DNA of 64,000 bases from Schistosoma haematobium (lineage: Eukaryota > Platyhelminthes > Trematoda > Strigeidida > Schistosomatidae), in the NCBI RefSeq assembly GCF_000699445.3, contig NC_067200.1, positions 434,001 through 498,000 on the forward strand, given 5' to 3'. The notes beneath the pieces were generated by a model. The model worked only from the letters and a program-made list of their open reading frames with translations, searched no databases and was not told the DNA's origin. The translations under genes were made by a program, and so were the position numbers. Within the stretch, counting starts at the first letter, position 1; each line of letters opens with the position of its first letter. This document shows, piece after piece, positions 56,004 through 64,000 of this stretch.

Positions 56004-58091
56004 AGTTCAGCACTAGAGTCATCACTCAAAACTTCCAGAATCAGTGAAGAAACACAACAGGAAATAAGGCAAACCATAGTACCGATAACTCAACAGGTGA
56101 AAGAAAACAACCAACTGACTCCACAAGAACAAAAGGCCTTGAAAGAACTCAGAAATAGAAAGGATATTGTCATAATACCAGCGGACAAAGGACGCACCAC
56201 AATAATCATGGACAAAGAAGAATACGTCAACAAAGCCAAAGAACTACTCAAAGATAAGAGCACATACAAACTGATGGACACAAATCCCGTCAAAAAATTA
56301 GACAACCAAATCTCAAAGACTTTAAACAAGCTAGTCAAAGCAGGAGAAATAACAAAACAAGACCAATGGAGAATGAAATCCAGTGGACCAGTACACCCTC
56401 GATTCTACGGCAGGCCCAAAATACACAAACCGAACATTCCACTACGTCCAATAGTAGCACTCCCTGGAACGCCAACGTACAATTTATCAAAAGAAACTTC
56501 ACGAATACTGAGACATCTAGTAGATTCAGTCAAACACTCCATCAAATCCCCAACACAATTCTTGGACCAAATTAGGGACATTCAAATCAACAACGACGAA
56601 CTCATGATATCCTTCGACATAACAGCACTGTTCACCTCAATTGAACCACAGTTAGCAAAAGAAACTATATCCCTACTACTCAACAACGACCCAAATCTCA
56701 CCAAATACACGACGCTTCAAATTCAAAGTCTACTGGAGCTCATCGATTTATGCCTTACGACATATTTTCAATTCAACAACAAAATCTACAAACAAACAAA
56801 AGGGACAACAATGGGATCACCAATATCAGGACTGATCGCAGAGGCAGTGATGCAACGACTAGAAGCCACGATATTACCAGTGATCAAACCAAAAATTTGG
56901 ATTCGCTTCGTAGACGACACCTTCGTCATCGTCAAAAAGGATGAACTGGAAAACACATACAAATTGATCAACAACGTCTTCAATGACATCAAGTTCACAA
57001 TGGAACAGGAGTCAAACAACCAACTAGCATTTTTGGATATATTGATCACTAGAACTGATACAGGAAAACTGGAAACTCAAGTATATAGGAAACCGACCCA
57101 TACAGATCAAATTATCAACTACAACAGCAACAACCCAAGGGCTCACAAAATCAACTGCGTACACACATTGTTCAAGAGGGCGAGGACACACTGCAACACA
57201 CTGGCAGCACGAAGAAATGAAGAGAAATACCTGAAGGACATATTCCAAAAGAACGGCTACCCAATCAATTTCATCAAAAAGCACCAACGGCACACAGCAT
57301 CACAACCCAAGTCAAGCACAAAAATCAGTAAAAGGATCACCCTACCGTACATACAAGGAATATCAGAAACTGCAACGAGACTGCTGAAAACCTTCGAGAT
57401 AGGTGTGGCACACAAACCAACAAAATCACCACAATCAATCTTATGCAAACCAAAAGATGAAATAACAAAGGAGAACAAATCAAACATTATCTACAAAATA
57501 AATTGTACCAACTGCGACAAACACTACATCGGACAAAGCGGACGCCCCCTCCACCTACGCCTACATGAACATCAATTAGCAGTCAAACGCCATGATATCT
57601 CTTCACTTATTTCAATACACAAGGATAACTACGGACACTCATTCGATTGGGAAAATGTAGAAATCTTAGACAGAGGAAACTCCAAAAACACCAGAGAATT
57701 TCTAGAAGCCTGGCACTCAGGTCAATCAGCAATCAACAAACATATTGAAATCAATCCAATTTATCAACCAATCAGGAAAATCATGCATATATATAAGAAC
57801 AAAAATCAAAACAATGGGAGACACAACCAAAACAAAGAAGTGAACAATGAAAAGTTTAAGGTCAAGAAGAACCAATCAACATCGAGGTGCACAGAACAAG
57901 CTGTGAAACACATATGGAGAAAATCGAACACTTCACTTCTATCTGAAGTTTGTGCTGATGATGTCGTTCAGAAGAACGATGAAAGCTTCACGACCAAACC
58001 ATCCAGCTCAGAGAACAAAACTCCATCAAAATTGATCCAATTTTGTTTCTTTTTCTTCTTTTCTTTTCGTTTTTTTATTAAAACAATTTGA
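55992..58091 (+). CDS. Penelope-like reverse transcriptase with GIY-YIG endonuclease, N-terminus missing
   Basis: An uninterrupted frame of ~699 codons. The first codon is GTG preceded by an in-frame TAA, so there is no true start and the N-terminal part is lost. The first internal Met codons lie about 70 residues in. RT: motif A region ISFDITALFTSIE (~residue 206), motif B KGTTMGSPISG (~270), motif C FVDDT (~306) with the catalytic Asp pair, then LAFLDILI and YRKPTHTDQI. GIY-YIG nuclease: IIYKINCTNCDKHYIGQSG (~497-515) with the CxxC zinc-finger-like pair found in this group, then RLHEH and the downstream Glu region (EFLEAW). The tail from about residue 600 is encoded by the terminal repeat. 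Penelope elements use the nuclease to cut target DNA and the RT to copy their RNA. No stops or frame changes in 2.1 kb, so insertion is recent. Confidence 0.9.
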   Translation: MPGFSSALESSLKTSRISEETQQEIRQTIVPITQQVKENNQLTPQEQKALKELRNRKDIVIIPADKGRTTIIMDKEEYVNKAKELLKDKSTYKLMDTNPVKKLDNQISKTLNKLVKAGEITKQDQWRMKSSGPVHPRFYGRPKIHKPNIPLRPIVALPGTPTYNLSKETSRILRHLVDSVKHSIKSPTQFLDQIRDIQINNDELMISFDITALFTSIEPQLAKETISLLLNNDPNLTKYTTLQIQSLLELIDLCLTTYFQFNNKIYKQTKGTTMGSPISGLIAEAVMQRLEATILPVIKPKIWIRFVDDTFVIVKKDELENTYKLINNVFNDIKFTMEQESNNQLAFLDILITRTDTGKLETQVYRKPTHTDQIINYNSNNPRAHKINCVHTLFKRARTHCNTLAARRNEEKYLKDIFQKNGYPINFIKKHQRHTASQPKSSTKISKRITLPYIQGISETATRLLKTFEIGVAHKPTKSPQSILCKPKDEITKENKSNIIYKINCTNCDKHYIGQSGRPLHLRLHEHQLAVKRHDISSLISIHKDNYGHSFDWENVEILDRGNSKNTREFLEAWHSGQSAINKHIEINPIYQPIRKIMHIYKNKNQNNGRHNQNKEVNNEKFKVKKNQSTSRCTEQAVKHIWRKSNTSLLSEVCADDVVQKNDESFTTKPSSSENKTPSKLIQFCFFFFFSFRFFIKTI
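57705..58032 (+). repeat. Penelope-like inverted repeat, right arm
   Basis: Overlaps the last ~110 codons of the RT/endonuclease frame, and pairs with 55,676-56,003 (start plus end positions sum to 113,708). Confidence 0.9.
57948..57999 (+). ncRNA. Hammerhead-like ribozyme motif in the Penelope tail
   Basis: GTTTGTG then CTGATGA (57,955-57,961), a 6-bp hairpin TCGTTC/GAACGA with AGAA loop, GAAA (57,981-57,984), a minimal AGCT stem III, then CACGACCAAAC, which can pair with GTTTGTG around a GACC bulge. Published work reports hammerheads in Penelope-like elements. Here stem II has a G-U pair and one unpaired U next to the core, so activity is uncertain. Confidence 0.5.
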
Positions 58092-58269
58092 CACGAACTT
58101 CTTCCATAGTTAATCAAAGTTTCTCAATGACATTCCTTTGTTTAAAAAGAAAGAAAGAAAGAAAAGCCAAACTTCAGTTATCAAAGAAATTGAATCTTTA
58201 AAAAAAGGGAAAGAAACGAACCATATTTATTCATGTTGAATCAAGTTAAATGATTTGTTTCTATTTGTG

Positions 58270-58620
58270 TTGGGTCGGCTTCCAGAGAACTTCAACGGAG
58301 CTTCCAGAGGCCCAAAAAGAAGCCGAAGGGCCCTAGCCAATCAGAGTACGATGGAACGTTCGAGAATTCCAGCGTGGCGTGCTACCATTGGTCGGTAGCA
58401 TAATATGACGTTAACGTATTGGCTGAAATAAGATGTTGATTTAACAGACGCCAACACCTATAAATAGCTTTGACTTTCTGTACTAAAACGAACCTTGGGA
58501 TAAAGTGTTTTCTCTCATACTTGTGTCTTCTCTCTGGAGTTCAAGTCGCTGTGTAGTTCTAGTCTGCGGGTTACGGGAATAGCTTAAGATGCATATATAG
58601 CGTTCAACCTACACGACTTA
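58270..58620 (+). repeat. LTR-C (LTR-like)
   Basis: Starts TGTTGGGTCGGCTTCCAGAG, has CCAATCAG near 58,338, TATAAATA at 58,459-58,466 and the end block GTCGCTGTGTAGTTCTAGTC. The end block also occurs at 27,400-27,480 (reverse), 32,690-32,760 and 33,357-33,430. Promoter-like layout suggests a solo LTR; no coding region is attached. Confidence 0.5.
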
Positions 58621-58639
58621 TCAATTTGTTATGATGATA

Positions 58640-58915
58640 ATGTGTGAATGAGTATAGACCATTCACTAGTACTCCTTATTCAATCATATTTTGAGAAATT
58701 CTTTCAACTTTTTTCCAGTGGTTATTCATTCTATTCATATTGGATTCCAATTCCCCAACTTACTGTGTTCTTCTGATATCCACTCTTTCATTTTCATTGA
58801 AGATTCTAAGTTAACGCTTGCTTCATGATGCAGTTTGATCAGTTTTGAAATGTGTATCTCATTCACTTTCAACATCTTTTGCTAATTTTCTGTTTCAACT
58901 GGAAGTGTATTTGTT
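58640..58915 (-). repeat. RTE 3' end fragment, degenerate
   Basis: Antisense: TTCCAGTGGTTATTCATTCT, TTGGATTCCAATTCCCCAAC, CTTGCTTCATGATGCAGTTT and TTTCTGTTTCAACTGGAAGT. Confidence 0.6.
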
Positions 58916-59074
58916 CACTCTTACAGTAGATTGTTTGTTACTGATGGTATGTAATTTACTTGTTTGTTTTATTATTTGAAGTGGAATGATCATAATAATG
59001 ATTCAGTTCAGTGAATGTTCACCTTTATACTGGTTCAAACTGTTAGCATGTAGTTTGCATTTTTACATAAAATC

Positions 59075-59312
59075 AGATCAGTCAGTCAATCAGTAACAAC
59101 GTAGGACCAGGTACATATATGCATCGGTTCAATTTGCCATACCTCATCAGTACAACATGATGAACAGTGAAGTCATTGCAGTAGTAATCTATAAAAAAAA
59201 AGATTTTTTATAAGGATATAATACAAGGAGAAAGAATTGCTTCGTAGAGATAAAGGTATAAAACAATTTTGAATCACAACGTTTAAGGGAACACAAAGAG
59301 TGTATACACCTC
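59075..59312 (-). repeat. YVDD-type LINE 3' UTR, reverse
   Basis: CAGTCAGTCAATCAGTAACA (antisense tail) to GGGAACACAAAGAGTGTATA parallels 34,455-34,735. Confidence 0.65.
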
Positions 59313-59575
59313 ATTTTATCTCACGGATTTCCATCTCCGCTAGTAAGGTCCCAACCAATACGGAGCTGATACGAGAACTACTCACAAATATGTCGGGCTT
59401 GACCGAACTCAAGCAGTTTTCCCTTAGGCACTGATGTCACGCTCTTACGTTACTAAGATCACCTTTAACCCAGTTTAGTTTTCACGTTACTCTAGAAGAA
59501 TACTTCCACGGTGTGGGCAACCGGGAAGTAAAAGCGCCCTTATACCACTAATAGCACATAAGTGACGTATGACTA
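59312..59575 (+). repeat. YVDD-type LINE 5' leader, forward
   Basis: CTCACGGATTTCCATCTCCG, CTCAAGCAGTTTTCCCTTAG and CTTCCACGGTGTGGGCAACC correspond to the reverse complement of 38,040-37,830. It is fused to a 3' UTR of opposite orientation. Confidence 0.65.
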
Positions 59576-59579
59576 GAAC

Positions 59580-60105
59580 AGACAAAACCCGATTTTTGTA
59601 ACAATGTACAGACCACCCAAATGTAGTTAATAGGATGTTATGATCCTTGCTGCCGAGCATCAGTTTACCAATGTTCAATATATGTGTACAGTATCATGTA
59701 GTTTCGGACATCTTTGCGTTCATTCAGTGAATGAATTCTAAATGAAGGAGCATATTTTTCATTGTGAACTTCACTTCATGTTCTAACTTTCACATAGTTT
59801 GTTTATTTTGTCTGATAATTTGAAATCTACTACAGAAGAGTGTTACTAAAAGGCAGTATGAAGATTCCTCCGAGATCATTGAAACACTAGAACGTATAGA
59901 AACCCCACAGTTGCAAATCAGAGGACAGAAGAAGACTGGAGAAATACGTGTTAAGACAAATATCGCATATAGACTTAAATAATCTACTTCTAGATTATTT
60001 CCTGAAGTTCAAATGTAAAGTAGTCACTAATCGATTTCATACATTTCTGAACAGAATCACTTGCTACTGGTAGAACTGGTCATTGGTCACACTATATGGC
60101 CAATT
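59580..60105. other. Unannotated stretch
   Basis: 59,835-59,985 has a ~50-codon open segment after an AG acceptor-like site (KSVTKRQYEDSSEIIETLER...) ending in TAA. Not strong enough to call. Confidence 0.3.
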
Positions 60106-60109
60106 AATT

Positions 60110-60310
60110 CAATTTGGTCGTGTATACTTGGAATCTTGAAGAGAAAAGGAAAAAGAAGTAGATCAAGATACACATTGCGTCGAAAATTGAAAACAGATAC
60201 CAAAAAAACCAATTGCAACTGGAGAGGATAGTCTAGGACAGAATTCAATAGGGAATTCTAATGGGAGGTCTATGCTCCTCCACGATGGGTAACAAGCGTA
60301 AATAAGTAGC
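60110..60310 (+). repeat. RTE 3' end
   Basis: GGAATCTTGAAGAGAAAAGG, ACACATTGCGTCGAAAATTG and GGTCTATGCTCCTCCACGAT; TAAGTAG tail. Confidence 0.7.
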
Positions 60311-60314
60311 ACAG

Positions 60315-60940
60315 TTAAACGCTAATCCATTCCTTAAAAGATCTTAAATTTTTGGTCTAACATAAGACTTGATAGTATAACACTTGACAGGGTATACAAC
60401 TTTCATGATTCTCACAACATTAAGGAACAGTCATGTATCGCTCCCTGATTTTTAAATCCCTTAAGCTTCAAAAGATCAGGTTATTAATTGATCATCTTGT
60501 AAGGTTTCATAGTTTCTTCCTGATATTCTAAGTACATAAAAAAGGGAGAAAATCCATTCCTAAGTGTCGTTTCTGAAATATGCCCTAAAACAGTAGGGTA
60601 AATCCTTCGTTGCTTTAGAGGGTATACACAAGTTTATGAACGTCATTGAAGGTAACCTGAAAGAAGTATATAGTGACATTGGAGTGAATCAATAAACATA
60701 GTTAATATTTAAATATCACTTTACCTGCATAGTATGTTTTGATTAGTACAACGTTATCCTTTCTATTATTTGTCCTTTTAACATTTTCAACGTAAAAGTG
60801 TGTTGGTAATCATGGGAACCTGAAACGATACGTTTTTATAGAATATTTTAGGTAGTTTTGTAATCATAGTAATAGACTATACAAACAGCTATTTATGGAA
60901 ACGATTGGGACTGTTTTCTCTGTTGCATCAGATATTAAAC
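60315..60940. other. Unannotated AT-rich stretch
   Basis: No supported feature. Confidence 0.4.
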
Positions 60941-60944
60941 TTAA

Positions 60945-61078
60945 TTAAATAACCATTGAAAAACCAAGAAGTAAACAAGCAGCTACTTCATTTTGGTGCC
61001 GGAATCCTCGACAATGTTTTTATATCCGAACGAAGATTAGATCACGAGTAACTTTGGAGACCTATTAGTGGAATAATA
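60945..61078 (-). repeat. HH-SINE fragment, degenerate
   Basis: ACCATTGAAAAACCAAGAAG and CTACTTCATTTTGGTGCCGG are eroded ends. Confidence 0.4.
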
Positions 61079-61079
61079 T

Positions 61080-61515
61080 TATCTATATATTCTTATTGTA
61101 TAACTATTCAGTAATTAGATTGTATATATCTATATTCCCCTTATTATAAGCTTCATTTTGATCTATAGATTATTATGATACGATTTACTGTCCTTAAATT
61201 ATGCTCAGTCTATTAACTACCGCATCCCACGTTCACAGGCACTTTTTGGCTTTATTGCGTATGAATGTTATTTCTTATTTTATGGTGTGTTGCGGCCTGT
61301 TTGTTTGATACATAAACCCAATATGTCTGGAATAAATTATTCGATTCGATTCGCATAATGAAAGCTGGTATTTGGTGTTCTGGACTCAAGTGGACGGGCT
61401 AGGCGGCTCATACCGGTCTAACGTCATTGGTTTGGAACAGTGCTATGATTGTAAAAGTCGTATTTTGATTAGTGGATAAATCACGTGATAACTAGCCGGA
61501 CATAAAGTCACAACA
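61080..61515 (+). repeat. LTR-A, copy 2 (LTR-like)
   Basis: Collinear with 42,715-43,175: TTTTGATCTATAGATTATTA, CACTTTTTGGCTTTATTG, AATAAATTATTC and TCTAACGTCATTGGTTTGGA. Confidence 0.55.
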
Positions 61516-61589
61516 AATGGTCATTGATGATCTCACTAAAGGATAGAACTTATAACATTTAACTTTCTATACAAATTATTAATCTTCAG

Positions 61590-61705
61590 ACCAGTCAAAC
61601 TGTATCCAGTAATTCACAAATTTAACTTCTGAAGAGGTTAGTACTAGGACAAAACAGTTAACCTGTGTTACTTAGCTTTCAATTTTTGTCTAACTAAAGT
61701 CATTA
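61590..61705 (+). repeat. HH-SINE right-end fragment
   Basis: TCTGAAGAGGTTAGTACTAG, GACAAAACAGTTAACCTGTG and CAATTTTTGTCTAACTAAAG. Confidence 0.45.
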
Positions 61706-61859
61706 TGCATTACATAGTGATATTTAGACATGAAATCATTATTGCGACATCAAAGGACGTATTCATATCAGTTATATATGTGATAAGAACAAGAGAGCAT
61801 TGAATTAATGTTATATCTGTGTGTGAACTTTCACAAGTACATACTATCATGAATAGATA

Positions 61860-61975
61860 CAACAAATACGATAAAATAGAACTACAAAGAAATATCCAGA
61901 ATAGATTTGGTTGGAGAATGCTAGTTTGCGGCTTATACCCAATTAGAGGTAGCATACGTAAGTAAGTAAGTACAC
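61860..61975 (+). repeat. RTE 3' end, short
   Basis: TTTGGTTGGAGAATGCTAGT and a TAAG tail (ACGTAAGTAAGTAAGTAC) at about 61,957-61,974. Confidence 0.65.
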
Positions 61976-62139
61976 TGAATATTATGACGCTTCTTCGACA
62001 GATGTTTGATCGGTCGGGAAATTTAAACATTTATGCAATAGATTGATACAAAACAGTAACATCTAAAAATACGAATAAGAAGCGTTATGACACCGAATTC
62101 TCAAAGAAGCAAGATATAAAAAACCTATTAAAGAAACTG

Positions 62140-62380
62140 TTTTGTAGTGAATGAGAACACAAGGAGAGACAATCGAACGTATTCTATTACATCATTACAA
62201 AACATTCTAGTAGAATCTAAGAATCATATAGTAAAATAATTCATTTACAAAATGTCAATCAATTGTTTCACAGTTCACTGTACTTTCGTTTCCAGAACAT
62301 TCATTCTTTATCCCCGCTCTATTATCTTCCATCTTCTTAACATTCCGTCGTCAGGCATTTCACTTTTAATTGATGATACA
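62140..62380 (+). repeat. Rep-P copy, forward
   Basis: GAATGAGAACACAAGGAGAG, TTACAAAATGTCAATCAATT and TCAGGCATTTCACTTTTAAT, ending directly at an RTE 3' end. Confidence 0.6.
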
Positions 62381-62383
62381 TAC

Positions 62384-62925
62384 TTAATTACTTGCGCCTG
62401 TTACTCCCAATGGAGCATAGGTCGCCCATCACCATCCTCCATCCAACACTGTCCTGAACAAGACTTTCCAGCTCCTTCCAGTTCTTATTCATCATTTCCA
62501 TATCTGCTCCCAATTCTCGACGTGGTGTGTTCTTTGGTCTTACTCTCTTCCCCTTCTCTTCAAGATTCCAAGTCAGGGCTTGCCTCATGATACAGTTCGA
62601 TGATTTGCGTAATGTATGTCCTATACATTTCCATCATTATTCCCTAATTTCTTCTTCAACTCGAAGCTGGTTTGTTCTCTCCCATAGAAGGCTGTCGCTG
62701 ATGGTATCCGACCAATTCAGGATGTTCAGTATCTTGCATAGACAACTATTTATAAATACTCGTACCTTCTTGATGATGGTTGTAATAGTCGTGCAAGTTT
62801 CATCTCCGCACAGTAGAACTGCTTTGACAATCGTATTAGGATTGTGACTTCGACATTTGTTGATAGTTGTTTTGAGTTCCATATGTTCTTCAATTGTAAC
62901 AGTACTACAGTCATAGTTAAAAATG
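62384..62925 (-). pseudogene. RTE C-terminal coding fragment and 3' end
   Basis: Antisense tail (TTACTTGCGCCTGTTACTCC), 3' UTR and C-terminal blocks up to about 62,900. On the minus strand KVRVFINSCLCKILNI and [11 protein letters not shown] are readable. Confidence 0.8.
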
Positions 62926-62929
62926 CTAA

Positions 62930-62965
62930 TCAGATGATATATACTACTTATATCTATCGACACGT
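62930..62965 (-). repeat. Rep-P palindromic end
   Basis: ATATACTACTTATATCTATC next to GACACGTA. Confidence 0.5.
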
Positions 62966-63085
62966 ATCTAATAGGTTTTGGGTTTGAATCTCGTGAGTCG
63001 GGATCATAGATGAGCACTGTTGAAGAGTTTCACAATAGGACAGAACAACCGACCAGTTCTTTCTAGTTTTTCATGTTGATCTTAT
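62965..63085 (+). repeat. HH-SINE, 5'-truncated
   Basis: B box GGGTTTGAATCTCGTGAG, GAGCACTGTTGAAGAGTTTC, and right end TTTTTCATGTTGATCTTATG. Confidence 0.6.
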
Positions 63086-63094
63086 GTAAAGGAG

Positions 63095-63360
63095 TGAAGT
63101 ATTGAGTGGATAAAGATGATAGCGTTTTAATTGAATAGTATTTGATTCGAATACCAGAGTGAACATTGACTCGAAGATGCAAGTACATCTAGTTGATGAG
63201 TCTTAAATAGGACGAAATGAGTGTTTTGAATTTCACTGTTAGCCACTATCTATCATTACTTAGAAAGCTTGTGACTTAAGGTAATATGTACAAGATGCGT
63301 ATATGCCGATATGAGACTGAGAAGGTCTAAGTAAACAATACCAAGTGAATTTGAATGTAC
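63095..63360 (+). repeat. Smalpha-type SINE, full-length copy
   Basis: tRNA-like head at 63,105-63,165 (TGATTCGAATACCAGAGTG as B box), hammerhead region at 63,185-63,235 (ACATCTAGTTGATGAGTCTT, AAATAGGACGAAATGAGTG) and tail (TAAGTAAACAATACCAAGTG). Core C3 is changed to T (TTGATGA) and stem I is weak. Confidence 0.7.
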
Positions 63361-63654
63361 TGTTTGTCATAATTAACCTGTAAAACTGTTTTGAAATAGA
63401 TTATTCAAATATCTGACATCGTTAGATTGACTCTATATGCTTTAGTTACAGTCTAATGGTAGATGAGTTTTGTAAATATTTGTAGGCTGTTAAACAGTAG
63501 GCAAAACTATGTATCATCCGTATCTCTTTATCTAATTCAATCCTATAGCTTTTATGTGTTTGATATCAATGATGTATGAAGCGTAGGAAGTTACTTGTCA
63601 GATAGTTTCCAGTCAGTATTCACAAATATAGTTTGAGTCTGTAAAACTGTAGAA

Positions 63655-63935
63655 CATGAACTGATAATTACTAGACCACCAGCGAAAACATGAAGACATT
63701 GGATAGTTGGTTCGTCTCAGTAAGCAACTCCTCATCAGTGCTTATCTACGCCTATAATATATGAAATCAAAATCATGGTCTTCAGCGTATTCGCTTAACG
63801 TTTAGATCAATAAGCCAGCATTAAAGTGTGTTATTGTCTAAATTCAATCAACCGGAGTATGGGATGGTAGATACAAAGTGCTAAGGAGTCCTATACTACT
63901 TCTTCCATGTTTCCAATGTTGATCTAATTAAGATC
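63655..63935 (+). repeat. HH-SINE with inverted ends, degenerate
   Basis: Left end (ACTAGACCACCAGCGAAAAC, CTCCTCATCAGTGCTTATCT), antisense tRNA-like part near 63,790-63,825 (GCTTAACGTTTAGATCAATA) and right end (CTTCCATGTTTCCAATGTTG, ATCTAATTAAG). Confidence 0.55.
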
Positions 63936-64000
63936 CGTCTGCGATTTATATTTTGAAATTCCTAAAATCATCACAAATGTCAAACATCAATATCACAACT

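Larger units (their letters stand above)
55641..58050 (+). mobile_element. Penelope-like retroelement with inverted terminal segment
   Basis: A reversed copy of the element's 3' end (55,676-56,003) precedes a long RT/GIY-YIG frame whose own 3' end (57,705-58,032) is its almost perfect reverse complement, 328 bp each. Such inverted or partial terminal repeats and 5' truncation are typical of Penelope-like insertions. Outside the arm, 55,641-55,675 (GGTGGAGAAGATTAGTAGCT) continues the terminal-repeat sequence seen at 23.2 kb. Confidence 0.85.

Noticed and set aside
59835..59985. Open segment KSVTKRQYEDSSEIIETLER... after an AG
   Set aside because: Only about 50 codons and no supporting partner exon; chance cannot be excluded.

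Overview
This is an AT-rich eukaryotic nuclear window dominated by repeats. The repeat families point to a blood fluke (family Schistosomatidae, probably Schistosoma): hammerhead-ribozyme SINEs of the Smalpha type, an SR2-like RTE retrotransposon, a second LINE with a YVDD reverse transcriptase, and a Penelope-like element. I cannot fix the species from sequence alone. No rRNA, genuine tRNA, CRISPR or bacterial gene organisation is visible.

The only convincing host gene is a rhodopsin-like seven-transmembrane receptor on the + strand. Exon 1 is 18,747-20,169 and exon 2 is 28,676-29,537. A GT..AG intron of about 8.5 kb joins them in phase 0 inside TM5. A CCAAT/TATA-type promoter and a 15-codon upstream ORF precede it, and an AATAAA follows the stop. 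As given, the reading frame changes three times in exon 1 and once in exon 2, so the locus is either a pseudogene or carries assembly indels. A 60-codon open segment at 41,286-41,465 is the only other exon candidate of interest.

Layout: 1-18 kb is intergenic, holding SINEs, RTE 3' ends and unique AT-rich DNA. 18.5-29.6 kb is the receptor gene, whose intron is full of SINE, Penelope and RTE debris. 26.8-27.75 kb and 32.39-33.35 kb form a ~950-bp inverted duplication that brackets exon 2. 34.45-38.3 kb is a near full-length minus-strand LINE. 39-47 kb is mixed debris. 47,095-50,300 is a complete but mutated RTE element with a 15-bp target-site duplication. 50.3-55.4 kb holds LTR-like and other medium-length repeats. 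55.64-58.05 kb is a Penelope-like element with a long intact RT/GIY-YIG frame and 328-bp inverted repeats, each carrying a hammerhead-like motif. 58-64 kb is further debris.

Repeat names used here: HH-SINE = tRNA-like element with an embedded hammerhead, several copies of which have inverted hammerhead-bearing ends; Smalpha-type = the second hammerhead SINE; Rep-B = ~550-bp repeat ending in an AATAAATAAA-type tail; Rep-P = repeat with a palindromic ACTACTTATATCTGTCGATA-like end; Rep-F = ~300-bp repeat seen three times; LTR-A, LTR-B and LTR-C = LTR-like repeats; Rep-D = 330-bp pair.
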